Below are positions 1 to 7,700 of a stretch of 13,396 bases of DNA, one piece after another. The position numbers and the translations under genes were made by a program. Origin of the DNA: Betaproteobacteria bacterium. GTDB lineage: Bacteria > Pseudomonadota > Gammaproteobacteria > Burkholderiales > SG8-39. Each line of letters begins with the position of its first letter. Position 1 is the stretch's first letter. The DNA lies in the NCBI GenBank assembly GCA_016867955.1, contig VGIE01000016.1, positions 1-13,396 on the forward strand. Direction: 5' to 3'. Below the pieces are notes generated by a model. That model was not told the origin of the DNA. It was given only the letters and a program-made list of their open reading frames with translations, and ran no database searches.

Positions 1-1
1 C

Positions 2-919
2 CGCGGCTTCCGCATCGGCGTCGTCTTCCCGCAGCACGAGCTGCATGACGCAGCCGCGATCCGCGACTACGCGCAGGCGGCCGAGGCGCTCGGCTTCGAA
101 TACCTGCTCAACTACGACCATGTCATCGGTTCGGTCTCGACGGGCGCGGACCCCAAGCGTTTCGAGAACGGGCGCGTGGTTGGCAGGTACGGTCCGCAGC
201 ATCCCTTCCACGAGCCCTTCGCGCTGCTGGCCTTCCTGGCCGGCATCACCCGCAGCATCGAACTGGCCACCGCGGTGCTGATCCTGCCGCAGCGCCAGAC
301 CGCGCTGGTGGCCAAGCAGGCCGCCGAAGTCGACGTTCTCTCGGGCGGGCGCTTCCGGCTGGGCGTCGGCATTGGCTGGAATGCCGCCGAATATGCGGCG
401 CTCGGCATCCCGTGGGAGCAGCGCGCCGCGCGGCTGGAGGAGCAGATCTACCTGCTGCGCGAGCTGTGGACCAGGCCGGTGGTGATTTTCCGGGGACGCT
501 TCCACAGTATCGTCGATGCCGGCATCAACCCGCTGCCGCTGCGGCGGCCGATCCCGATCTGGCTGGGCGGCATGGCCGACGCCATGATCGAGCGCGTGGG
601 GCGGCTCGCCGACGGCTGGTTCCCGCGCTTCCCCTCGCTCGATCCGATGTCGCCCATCGGCCGCTGGCGCGAAGACGATCCCGCGCAGCTCATCGACCGG
701 GCGCGCCGCTCGGCGCAGCAGGCCGGACGCGACTTCAGCCGCATCGGCATCGAGGGTTTCGTCTCGCATGCAGGGGAGACGCCCGAACGCTGGGCGCAGC
801 GCGTGGCGGCCTATCGGGCCATCGGGGCGACGCATATTTCGTTCAATACCCTGTGGGTGGGGTTGCAGCGGGCCGACCAGCACATCACGGCGCTGCGGCG
901 GTTTCGGGAGGTGGTGTAG
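2..919 (+). CDS. LLM-class (luciferase-like) flavin or F420-dependent oxidoreductase, 5' partial
   Basis: The frame is open from the window edge to a TAG at 917-919, giving 305 visible residues; the start codon lies outside, probably only a few codons upstream because the visible text begins RGFRIGVVFPQ, like the first beta strand of the family. Family signatures are the AIRDYAQAAEALGF helix, the block ILPQRQTALVAKQAAEVD followed by LSGGRFRLGVGIGWN, and RRPIPIWLGG near the middle. This pattern fits the TIGR03619-type group of probable F420-dependent LLM oxidoreductases related to Rv2161c; whether it uses F420 or FMN cannot be read from sequence. Members of this family oxidise or reduce small organic or CoA-linked substrates in the cytoplasm. 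It runs convergently to the neighbouring CoA-ester gene set, so it is not in that operon, although a shared catabolic theme is possible. Family is secure, substrate unknown. Confidence 0.88.
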   Translation, partial: RGFRIGVVFPQHELHDAAAIRDYAQAAEALGFEYLLNYDHVIGSVSTGADPKRFENGRVVGRYGPQHPFHEPFALLAFLAGITRSIELATAVLILPQRQTALVAKQAAEVDVLSGGRFRLGVGIGWNAAEYAALGIPWEQRAARLEEQIYLLRELWTRPVVIFRGRFHSIVDAGINPLPLRRPIPIWLGGMADAMIERVGRLADGWFPRFPSLDPMSPIGRWREDDPAQLIDRARRSAQQAGRDFSRIGIEGFVSHAGETPERWAQRVAAYRAIGATHISFNTLWVGLQRADQHITALRRFREVV

Positions 920-933
920 TTGTAGGGGCGTAG

Positions 934-960
934 GGTGCAATGAGCCTTGCGAATTGCACC
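934..960. repeat. REP-like palindrome between convergent genes
   Basis: An 8-bp perfect inverted repeat, GGTGCAAT at 934-941 and ATTGCACC at 953-960, encloses an 11-base loop. With its flank (GTAG before the first arm, GCGA before the second) it resembles the widespread family of short GTAGGGTGC...GCGAA...GCACC palindromes scattered between genes in Proteobacteria and Cyanobacteria. No T-run follows on either strand, so it is not a typical intrinsic terminator, though it could protect the 3' ends of the two converging transcripts. Family membership rests on memory of the motif and was not searched. Confidence 0.55.
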
Positions 961-1054
961 GAGGATGATGATCGTGTGTAAGTCGATGGACGACAGGCGA
1001 AACGGTCTTTCCAAAGAGAAGAAAGTAGCGTGTCGTCTGGCAATCGGTGTCTAG

Positions 1055-1972
1055 CTACAGCGCCTTGATATCCGCGTAAGTCCCGACATCCATGCCAAAC
1101 GCCTTGGCCTGCTGGATGAGGTCAATCGCGTTGCGTACGTGCGCATAATCCACCATCATGCCGTCATAGGTCACCGCGGCGCGGCCGGCGGCCTCGGCAT
1201 CGGCCATGGCCTGCAGGATGCCCTTGTTCCACTCAATCTCTTCCTTCGACGGGCTGAAGACCTCGTTGGCTATGTCTACTGCGCTGGGGTGGATCACCAT
1301 GGCCGAGCGGTAGCCAAGCTGGCGGGCGCGCTTCAACTGCTCGCGCACGAAGGCGAGGTCCTTCACTTCCAGCGGCGCGCCGGCCAGCGGGTATTCGATG
1401 CCGGCCGCGCGCGCGGCCAGCAGCGTGTGCGAGGCCTGGTAGAGGTTCTCCATCTCGCCACGCGTGGACTGGTAGCCGATGGCCTTGGTGACGTCGCCCG
1501 AGCGGTTGCTGACGCTGCCGGTGATGGTGCCGACCCGCTTGCAGGAGGAGGCCAGTTCGTAGGCATTCATGATGCCGCGCGCGGTCTCCGGGATGAGCAT
1601 CAGCTCCACGGAATTCTTCGCCATGCCGGCCTTCTGCTCGAACAGCTCGACCCAGGCGTCGATCTTGCGGACTTCTTCGGCGAACTCGAGTTTGGGGATG
1701 GCGATGCCGACCAGCCCGGGCGACATGATGGCCTCGATGTCCTCGCCGGTGAGGCCGGTGTTGATGCCGTTGACCCGTACGATCACCGGCACGCTGCGCT
1801 GGTGAAGGCGGGCGATGCCGTCGCGCACGGTCTTGCGCGTTGCCACCTTCTCGGCGATGGGTACCGCGTCCTCGAGGTCGACGATGAGCGCGTCAGGTTT
1901 GTACTGCGGGGCCTTGTCCATCCATTCGGGACGGTTACCGGGCACGAACAGCATCGATCGGTAGAGCTTCAT
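1055..1972 (-). CDS. HpcH/HpaI aldolase family, CitE-like CoA ester lyase
   Basis: This 305-aa protein is the usual length for CitE-like single-domain TIM-barrel lyases. It opens with YRSMLFVPGNRP (residues 4-15), has the DLEDAV motif (32-37), the CoA/substrate arginine in VIVRVNG (R66), and candidate Mg2+ ligands E129 (LIPETARGI) and D160 (SGDVTKAIGY). Relatives cleave or form malyl-, citramalyl- or beta-methylmalyl-CoA type esters in the cytoplasm. The form of the second metal loop (GDV.KAIG) points to a lyase subgroup distinct from true citrate lyase beta subunit, and no citrate lyase alpha or gamma gene is nearby. The start is well supported by AGGAGG at 1981-1986, 8 bases from the ATG. 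It lies 82 bp downstream of the acyl-CoA ligase on the same strand and is probably the last gene of that operon. Exact substrate unknown. Confidence 0.9.
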   Translation of the reverse strand: MKLYRSMLFVPGNRPEWMDKAPQYKPDALIVDLEDAVPIAEKVATRKTVRDGIARLHQRSVPVIVRVNGINTGLTGEDIEAIMSPGLVGIAIPKLEFAEEVRKIDAWVELFEQKAGMAKNSVELMLIPETARGIMNAYELASSCKRVGTITGSVSNRSGDVTKAIGYQSTRGEMENLYQASHTLLAARAAGIEYPLAGAPLEVKDLAFVREQLKRARQLGYRSAMVIHPSAVDIANEVFSPSKEEIEWNKGILQAMADAEAAGRAAVTYDGMMVDYAHVRNAIDLIQQAKAFGMDVGTYADIKAL

Positions 1973-2054
1973 GGCGTGATCCTCCTCAGGGTCGGTGATT
2001 CGGGTGTGTCGCGCCCGGGGGACGGACGGGCAATGCGACGGTGCCGGCGCGAAT

Positions 2055-3713
2055 TCAGGCCGGGATCTTACCTTCGGCCTTCAGCTTTTCGGTGACGAGC
2101 TTGGTCAGCGCGCCCTTGAGAATCTTGCCGCCGGGACCGCGCGGGAAGTCGTCGATGATCTCCAGGCGCTCCGGCAGCTGCCAGACGGCGAGGTGCTGCG
2201 CCTTGAGAAAGTCGACGGCCTCCTCGAACCCCAGGCTTGCGTCAGGCTTGAGCATCACGAAGGCGCAGGCGCGCTCGCCGAGGATGGGGTCGGGCATGGA
2301 GGTGACCGAGACGTCCACCACTGCCGGGTGCTTGATCAGCTGCTCCTCGATGGTGAGCGGCGAGATGTTGCGGCCGCCGCGCAGGATCATGTCCTTCACG
2401 CGGCCGGTGACGCGCAGGTAACCCTCGGCATCGAACTGGCCGAGGTCGCCGCTCTTGTAGAAATGGTCCTTGGTGAAATGCATGGCGGTCTGCTCGTCGT
2501 CGCCGAGGTAGCCGTAGCACTTGTCGGCGCCGCGCCAGACGATTTCGCCCTGCTCGCCCTTGGGCACGGGCTTGCCTTCGGGGCCCCAGAGCTCGCATTC
2601 GCAGCCCGGTACGACCTTGCCGACGGTGCTGAGACGCTTCTCCTGCGGATCCTTCAAGGCGGTGACGGTCGGCACGCCGCCGTCGGTCGTGCCGTACATC
2701 GACTGGATGACGCAGTCGGTGAGCTGTTCCATCTTCAGCCCGGTATCGTAGGGCAGCGCCGCGCCGGCGTTGTAGGCGAGGCGGTAGTGCGGAAAGTCAC
2801 TCGGCTTGTACTTCTCCAGTTCCGGGATCATCAGCGTGAGCTGCGTCGGGATGGCCACCGAGCAGGTGCACTTCTCGCGACGCAGCAGCTCCACCGCCTC
2901 GGGCACGTTGCCGCCCCAGCGCTCGAGGATGACCGAGGTCGCTCCGTGCAGCAGCGGCGTCAGGATGGGAAACACATAACCGGTGGCGCCGGTGCCTGCG
3001 GGGGCGAGCGCGGCGATGATGTCGTTATCCGTGAACTCCGCAGTGCGCACGAAATTGTCCAGCATGACCACCAGGTCGTTGCAGGTGAAGCGGCTGATCT
3101 TCGACAGCGCGGTGGTGCCGCCGGAGAGCATGGTGTGCGCGGGCAGGTCCGGGTCCGGGCGGCGGGCGTCGAGTTCCGCCTTGTGCCGCTTCGTCGGCCT
3201 GAGCAGTTCGTCGAACGCGCGCGTGCCAGGGGCCGTTCCCTCCAGCGTGAAGACGTGCTGCAGGTCGGGCAGCTCGCCGCGGATGCCGCTGATCATCTGC
3301 ACGTGATTGAAGCCGCGGTATTCCACCGGGACGATCACCACCTTCGCGCCGGAGCGCTTGAGCAGGTGCTTGACCTCGACGTCGCGCCAGGTGTCGTGGA
3401 GAGGCATGTAGAGCAGGCCGATGCGGTTGCAGGCGAGGTGCACGAGAGGCATCACGTGCGAGTTGCGCGTCTGCAGGGAGACGATGTCGCCGGGCCGCAG
3501 GCCGAGGTCGAGCAGGTTGCCGGCCACGTTGTTGATGAGTGCCGACAGCTCGGCGTAGGTGATGCGGCGCGTGCCCTCGATGATGGCGGTCTTGCCTGGG
3601 TGGCGCGCGGCGGATGCGGCGAAGAATTCGTAAAAGGTCTTGTCGTGCCACAAGCCCATTTTGCGATAGCGCGCGGCTTGCTCGGGCGAGGTGAGTGGCA
3701 GTGCGATGCCCAT
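2055..3713 (-). CDS. AMP-forming acyl-CoA ligase, cyclohexanecarboxylate/aryl-acid type
   Basis: This 552-aa adenylate-forming enzyme should activate a carboxylic acid with ATP and CoA in the cytoplasm. Motifs run in family order: phosphate loop LSGGTTALSK (196-205), YGTTDGG (340-346), YKSGDLG (419-425), hinge GRVKDMILRGG (437-447), and the C-terminal PRGPGGK whose K530 is the adenylation lysine. The SGGTT form of the loop is shared with aryl-acid ligases of the EntE/DhbE group and, as I recall, with AliA/BadA-like cyclohexanecarboxylate-CoA ligases; the next residue is Ala where Gly is usual. The frame stays open 204 codons further upstream, but that part is the antisense shadow of the preceding gene. 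ATG at 3713 is chosen because AGGAGG (3720-3725) lies 6 bases before it and the protein there begins with ordinary family sequence. It sits 47 bp after the hydrolase gene. The best name is AliA-like; the substrate is inferred only from its neighbour. Confidence 0.9.
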   Translation of the reverse strand: MGIALPLTSPEQAARYRKMGLWHDKTFYEFFAASAARHPGKTAIIEGTRRITYAELSALINNVAGNLLDLGLRPGDIVSLQTRNSHVMPLVHLACNRIGLLYMPLHDTWRDVEVKHLLKRSGAKVVIVPVEYRGFNHVQMISGIRGELPDLQHVFTLEGTAPGTRAFDELLRPTKRHKAELDARRPDPDLPAHTMLSGGTTALSKISRFTCNDLVVMLDNFVRTAEFTDNDIIAALAPAGTGATGYVFPILTPLLHGATSVILERWGGNVPEAVELLRREKCTCSVAIPTQLTLMIPELEKYKPSDFPHYRLAYNAGAALPYDTGLKMEQLTDCVIQSMYGTTDGGVPTVTALKDPQEKRLSTVGKVVPGCECELWGPEGKPVPKGEQGEIVWRGADKCYGYLGDDEQTAMHFTKDHFYKSGDLGQFDAEGYLRVTGRVKDMILRGGRNISPLTIEEQLIKHPAVVDVSVTSMPDPILGERACAFVMLKPDASLGFEEAVDFLKAQHLAVWQLPERLEIIDDFPRGPGGKILKGALTKLVTEKLKAEGKIPA

Positions 3714-3760
3714 GGGATTCCTCCTGCTTGGGTTGTTCGTGGGGACTGTACCGGACGCCG

Positions 3761-4570
3761 TCAGCGCCAGCGCGAGAAGTCCGGCTTGCGCTTCTGCAGG
3801 AACGCGTTTGCGCCCTCGAGCTGCTCGCCCGTCTCGAAATAGTCGGGCTTCAGCAGCCGCACCATGTCCGACACGTTGCGGCCCATGTAGTGCTCCATGT
3901 GGGTGCGGAACGATGCCTTGACGATCTTCAGCACTGTCGGGCTGAGCGACAGCAGTTCCTTGCACCATTTGTCGACTTCGGCGTCGAGCTCGGCCTGCGG
4001 CACGACGGCATTGATGAGGCCCCAGGCCAGCGCCTGCTGCGCGGTGTAGCGGCGGCACAGCATCCACATCTCCCGCGCGCGCTTGTGGCCGAGCACGCTG
4101 GCGGCATGGGTGACCGAGTAGCCGCCCGCAGGCGAGCCGACGCGCGGGCCGTTCTGCCCGAAGATGGAGTGGTCGGCGGCAATCGTGAAGTCGCAGAAGT
4201 AGGCAAGGTGGTTGCCGCCGCCGATGGAGTAGCCGCTGACGCGCGCGATCACCGGCTTGGGCGTATCCACGATCTGGCGTCCGAGGTACCAGTCGTGGCC
4301 GTCCAGGCCGCCGCCGGCCTCCCATTCGACATCACCGCCCGAGCTGAAGGCGCGCTCGCCGACGCCGGTCAGCACGATGACGCCGACGTTGCGGTCCTTG
4401 GCGGCGGCATCCAGCGCCCGGCCAATTTCCTTCATGGTATGCCCGGTGAAGGCATTCAGCCGCTTCGGGCGATTGATGGCGATGGTGGCCACCAGGTCCT
4501 TGACCGAATAGAGGATGTCCGTGTACGCCGCGGCTTCCTTGCCGCTGGCCTGCGCTGCATCTGCTGCCAT
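3761..4570 (-). CDS. Crotonase-superfamily hydrolase, BadI/MenB-like (2-ketocyclohexanecarboxyl-CoA hydrolase-like)
   Basis: This 269-aa crotonase-fold protein resembles MenB (dihydroxynaphthoyl-CoA synthase) and its relative BadI, which hydrolyses 2-ketocyclohexanecarboxyl-CoA to pimelyl-CoA. Shared marks are AFSSGGD (74-80) and YSIGGGNH (114-121) forming the oxyanion hole, CDFTIAAD..IFGQ.GPRVGS (126-146), KRAREMWMLCRRY (163-175) and the terminal RKPDFS (261-266). The motif that reads GSFDGG in E. coli MenB (Asp163) is GSPAGG here (145-150), so Ala148 replaces the acidic residue. A Tyr (Y244) is present near the C-terminal tyrosine position of the family. The start at 4570 has AGGAG seven bases upstream; a longer frame to 4609 lacks such a site. 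It is the first gene of the minus-strand set, directly behind a strong promoter. Chemistry may be ring cleavage or a related thioester reaction; a badI label would overstate the evidence. Confidence 0.85.
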   Translation of the reverse strand: MAADAAQASGKEAAAYTDILYSVKDLVATIAINRPKRLNAFTGHTMKEIGRALDAAAKDRNVGVIVLTGVGERAFSSGGDVEWEAGGGLDGHDWYLGRQIVDTPKPVIARVSGYSIGGGNHLAYFCDFTIAADHSIFGQNGPRVGSPAGGYSVTHAASVLGHKRAREMWMLCRRYTAQQALAWGLINAVVPQAELDAEVDKWCKELLSLSPTVLKIVKASFRTHMEHYMGRNVSDMVRLLKPDYFETGEQLEGANAFLQKRKPDFSRWR

Positions 4571-4623
4571 GATGATGCTCCTGTCAGTGCGTTGGATTCG
4601 GGACGGCACAATTCGTCAGGTGT

Positions 4624-4645
4624 CCTGCTTTATCGCGTCAGCAGG
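4624..4645. promoter_or_regulatory. Candidate operator, inverted repeat overlapping the -10 box
   Basis: The 6-bp arms CCTGCT (4624-4629) and AGCAGG (4640-4645) form a perfect inverted repeat with a 10-base spacer that covers the -10 element of the promoter above. That placement would suit a dimeric repressor of the TetR, MarR or GntR kind blocking polymerase until a CoA ester or acid is present. No regulator gene is in the window, and a repeat of this size can arise by chance. Confidence 0.4.
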
Positions 4646-4657
4646 TTTTTCTGTCAA
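4629..4657 (-). promoter_or_regulatory. Sigma70-type promoter of the hydrolase-ligase-lyase set
   Basis: On the minus strand a perfect -35 box TTGACA (4657-4652) is followed after exactly 17 bases by GATAAA (4634-4629), which matches the -10 consensus at four of six positions. Transcription would begin near 4622, giving a leader of about 50 bases to the ATG at 4570. No other promoter as good is visible before the ligase or lyase genes, consistent with a three-gene transcript. Confidence 0.7.
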
Positions 4658-4699
4658 GGGGAAGCCGCGCGATCGAGAACCGCAATCGGAAACCGCAAT

Positions 4700-4731
4700 G
4701 CGGCCATCCGGGATGCGTCGCCGATGGCCGC
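4700..4731 (-). terminator. Hairpin just after the fusion-protein gene
   Basis: A perfect 9-bp inverted repeat (GCGGCCATC at 4700-4708, GATGGCCGC at 4723-4731) with a 14-base loop starts one base past the TAG stop of the minus-strand gene. The bases after it in the direction of transcription (ATTGCGGTTTCC) hold only a short T-run, so it is a weak or factor-assisted terminator, or a 3'-end stabilising hairpin. Confidence 0.5.
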
Positions 4732-4732
4732 C

Positions 4733-7700
4733 CTAGTGCTCATCGCGCGAGGGGACGCGCGCGTGCGCATGCAGCAGGCGCAACGTCAGGTCCGCAGGGT
4801 CGTGCACTTCAGCCGCATGGCGATTCCACATGGCCAGCGCCTTGCCATGCTGCCCGTCGGCCAGATAGCCGGACATGCCGGCGGCAACCAGGTATTGCCG
4901 GTGCCCTGCGGGCAGGTCGCTGCGTTCGGGCAGCAGCGCCTCGGCCAGCCGGGCCATTGCGGCCGCGTCGCGCCGTCCGACGGCAGCGAACAGTTCGATC
5001 CAGCGCCGCTGCTGGGTTTCGAGGCCGGCGAGGCAGGGCGAACGCGCGATGCGCGCCCACAATTCGCGCCCGGCGTCGCGCGAGAGCAGCGGATTGACCA
5101 TGCGCGCTACCTGGTAGAGCGAGTGGAACCAGATATCGAAGCGTTCCGGCTCACGGCATTCGAGCAGGCGCAAACGGGTGATTTCGAGGTCCTTTTGCAG
5201 CGTGCGCGGTATGCCCAGCGGGTCAACGCCTTCGCGCCGCAGCAGGAAGTCGCGTGCGTACTGCGCACGGCGTGTCAGCGCGACCTTCTCGAAATAGTCC
5301 TCGCCGGCCAGCGAGGGAGCGACCCGGGATGCGCCATCCCTGCCTTCGAGCATGGCGAGAACCGGGATTCCGCTGGTGCCAAGGGTGATGAAGTCGCCGG
5401 CGCTGCGCTGCAGGAAGCGGTAGCGCGCGGCGTTCAGGTCGAGGTAGGGGTAGTAGTCGGAATTGGCCGGCACGCCGAAGCTGGCGAAGAACGGGGCCAG
5501 AGCCTTCTTGCCGCCGATGCGGCGGATCTCGATGTCGCCCAGGGTGAGAAGATGCACGCGCGACAGCTCGCGGGAGACGCCGGGCATCGCGGTGATGTCG
5601 GCGATGGGCCTGGCCAGCGTTTCGGGATCGCCGGCCACGATCAGCAGGTCGCTGTCTGTGGCCGCATAGATCACGTAGTCGGGGAAATTATTGCCCAGCG
5701 CCTGCAGCACCGAGGCCACCAGCGAGATGTCGATCTCGTACATCTGGAACCATTGCACCAGCACGCCCTGCGGCTTCAGGTAGCGACGGGCGAGCTGGTA
5801 GAACTCGCCGGTGAACAGGCTGGAGACGCCGCTGACCCAGGGATTGGAGGGCTCCGAGACGATCAAGTCGTAGCGGCGGTTGTGCGTGGAAAAATAGGTT
5901 TTCGCGTCGTCGAACACGATGTTGCTTCGTGGGTCGGCATAGGCATTGGCGTTGAACGGGGCGAAGCGCCGCGAGGCCTCGGCCATGTAGGGCTCGATCT
6001 CCACGGTGTCCACGCGCAGGAGCGCCGGGTTGGCAAGCAGCGTGTGCGTGGTCAGCCCGGTGCCGATGCCGATCACGGCGGCCTCGGTTGTCTCCGGCCT
6101 GAAGGCCAGCGGCAGCGCGCCGGTGAGCGTCATGGTGATCTCGTCGGAGACGATCGGCCCGCTGCCCATGTTGATGGCGCCGTCCGATTTGCCGTTGGTG
6201 CGCAGGCTGCGGTCATCCTGGAAATCCATCAGGGCAACGGAAGTGGTCTTGCCGTCCTTGTAGTAGATGAGGTTTGCGTCCTTCTCGGTGTAGAGGTCGC
6301 CGCGACGGAACACTCCCGAGGCCATGCGATGCGCGTCGAGCTGCACGATCCAGAGCACGCCGGCAAACGCAGTCGCGCTGAGCAGGGTTGCGGCCAGCGG
6401 CACGCCGAATCGAGGGTGGCGCGCGGCGGCATGCCCAGACGAGCGCTCCCCGGCGTGCGGCGCACCGAGGGCGTGGCCCAGCCGCCATAGCAGCACCAGG
6501 CCGAGAGCGACATCGAGCGCTGCGCCGGCGGAGATCAGGCCCTTGAGCCCGAGCAGCGGCATGCCGAGGTGGGCGGCGGCAATCACCCCGGCAATTGAAC
6601 CCAGGGTATTGGCGGCGTACACCGCGCCGATGGTCTTCTCGCCGTGGCCGCTGCGAAGCAGTGTGTAGGTGATGAGCGGCAGCGTCATGCCGGTACAGAA
6701 CGTGGCCGGGAACATGATGGCCAGCGCGAAGCCGTGGCTGGACATCAGGTACATGAGGTAACCGGAATCGGTCTTGGCCAACGCCTTCATCACGGACTGC
6801 ATCAGCGGGAACATTTCGCCATACAGCGGCAGGGTGCCCAGCGCCAGCAGCCCCATGGCCACCTGCACCAGCGCAAGGAAGCGCACCGGGTCGACGATGC
6901 GATCGATGCGCCCGCGGATCCACAGGCCGCCGCAGGCGAGGCCGAGGATGAACGACGACAGCATCAGTTCGAACGAATGCGTGGACGCCCCGAGCACGAG
7001 CGACAGCATGCGAATCCAGCCGATTTCATACACAAAGGAGGCGGCGCCCGTCAGTGCCGCAATGGCGAGCAGGAGCCCGTACGACGGCGCCGTCACCGCG
7101 GGAGCCTGATGCGGCGGATGCTCGCCGTCGGAAGCGTGTTCCGCGGCGGCGCGGCCTGGCGATGCGCCTGCGGCCCTGATGGTGTTCGCGTCATCGCGTC
7201 CGGGCGCCAGCCACCAGACGCCGAGCGCGAGGGCGAGGTTGATGAGGCCTGCCACCTGCATGGTGCCGGGAAGCCCCAGCTTGTCGGTGAGGATGAAGCC
7301 GCCGGCGAGGACGCCGAGGGCCGCCCCCAGGCTGTTGGTGAAGTAGAGCAGCGCGAGGGTCTCGCCGGGCGCGCGCGGATGGCGGCGGATGATGCCCGCG
7401 CTCATCAGCGGGAAGGTCATGCCGAGCAGGATCGACTGCGGCAGTATCAGCAGGCCGGCCAGCACCCATTTGAGCAGACCGGTCACGGCCTCGCTGCCGG
7501 TTGCGGCATGCGCACCCGGCAGCAGACTGTCGTAGGCCACCCCGGTGGTGGCCACGAACAGGGGGTGGAACACCAGCGCGGCAATGCCGATCAGCAACTC
7601 CGCCACGGCGTAGCCGCGCAGCAGGTTGCGCCAGCGCGAGGAGAGCCGGCTGCAAAGCCAGGCGCCGACGGCCATGCCGCCCATGAACAGGACCAGGACC

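Noticed and set aside
1995..3842. A 615-codon open frame on the plus strand
   Set aside because: It is antisense to the acyl-CoA ligase, whose protein has all family motifs; the plus-strand translation shows none.
3714..4325. Upstream 204-codon extension of the acyl-CoA ligase frame
   Set aside because: It overlaps the hydrolase gene, reads as arginine-rich shadow, and a good ribosome site supports ATG 3713.
4679..4699. Two copies of AACCGCAAT close together
   Set aside because: Only two short copies beside a hairpin, with no further periodicity; not evidence of an array or element.
3695..6490. A 931-codon open frame on the plus strand
   Set aside because: It is antisense to the hydrolase and the fusion protein; composition is arginine-, histidine- and glycine-rich with no family motif, as expected of a GC-rich shadow frame.
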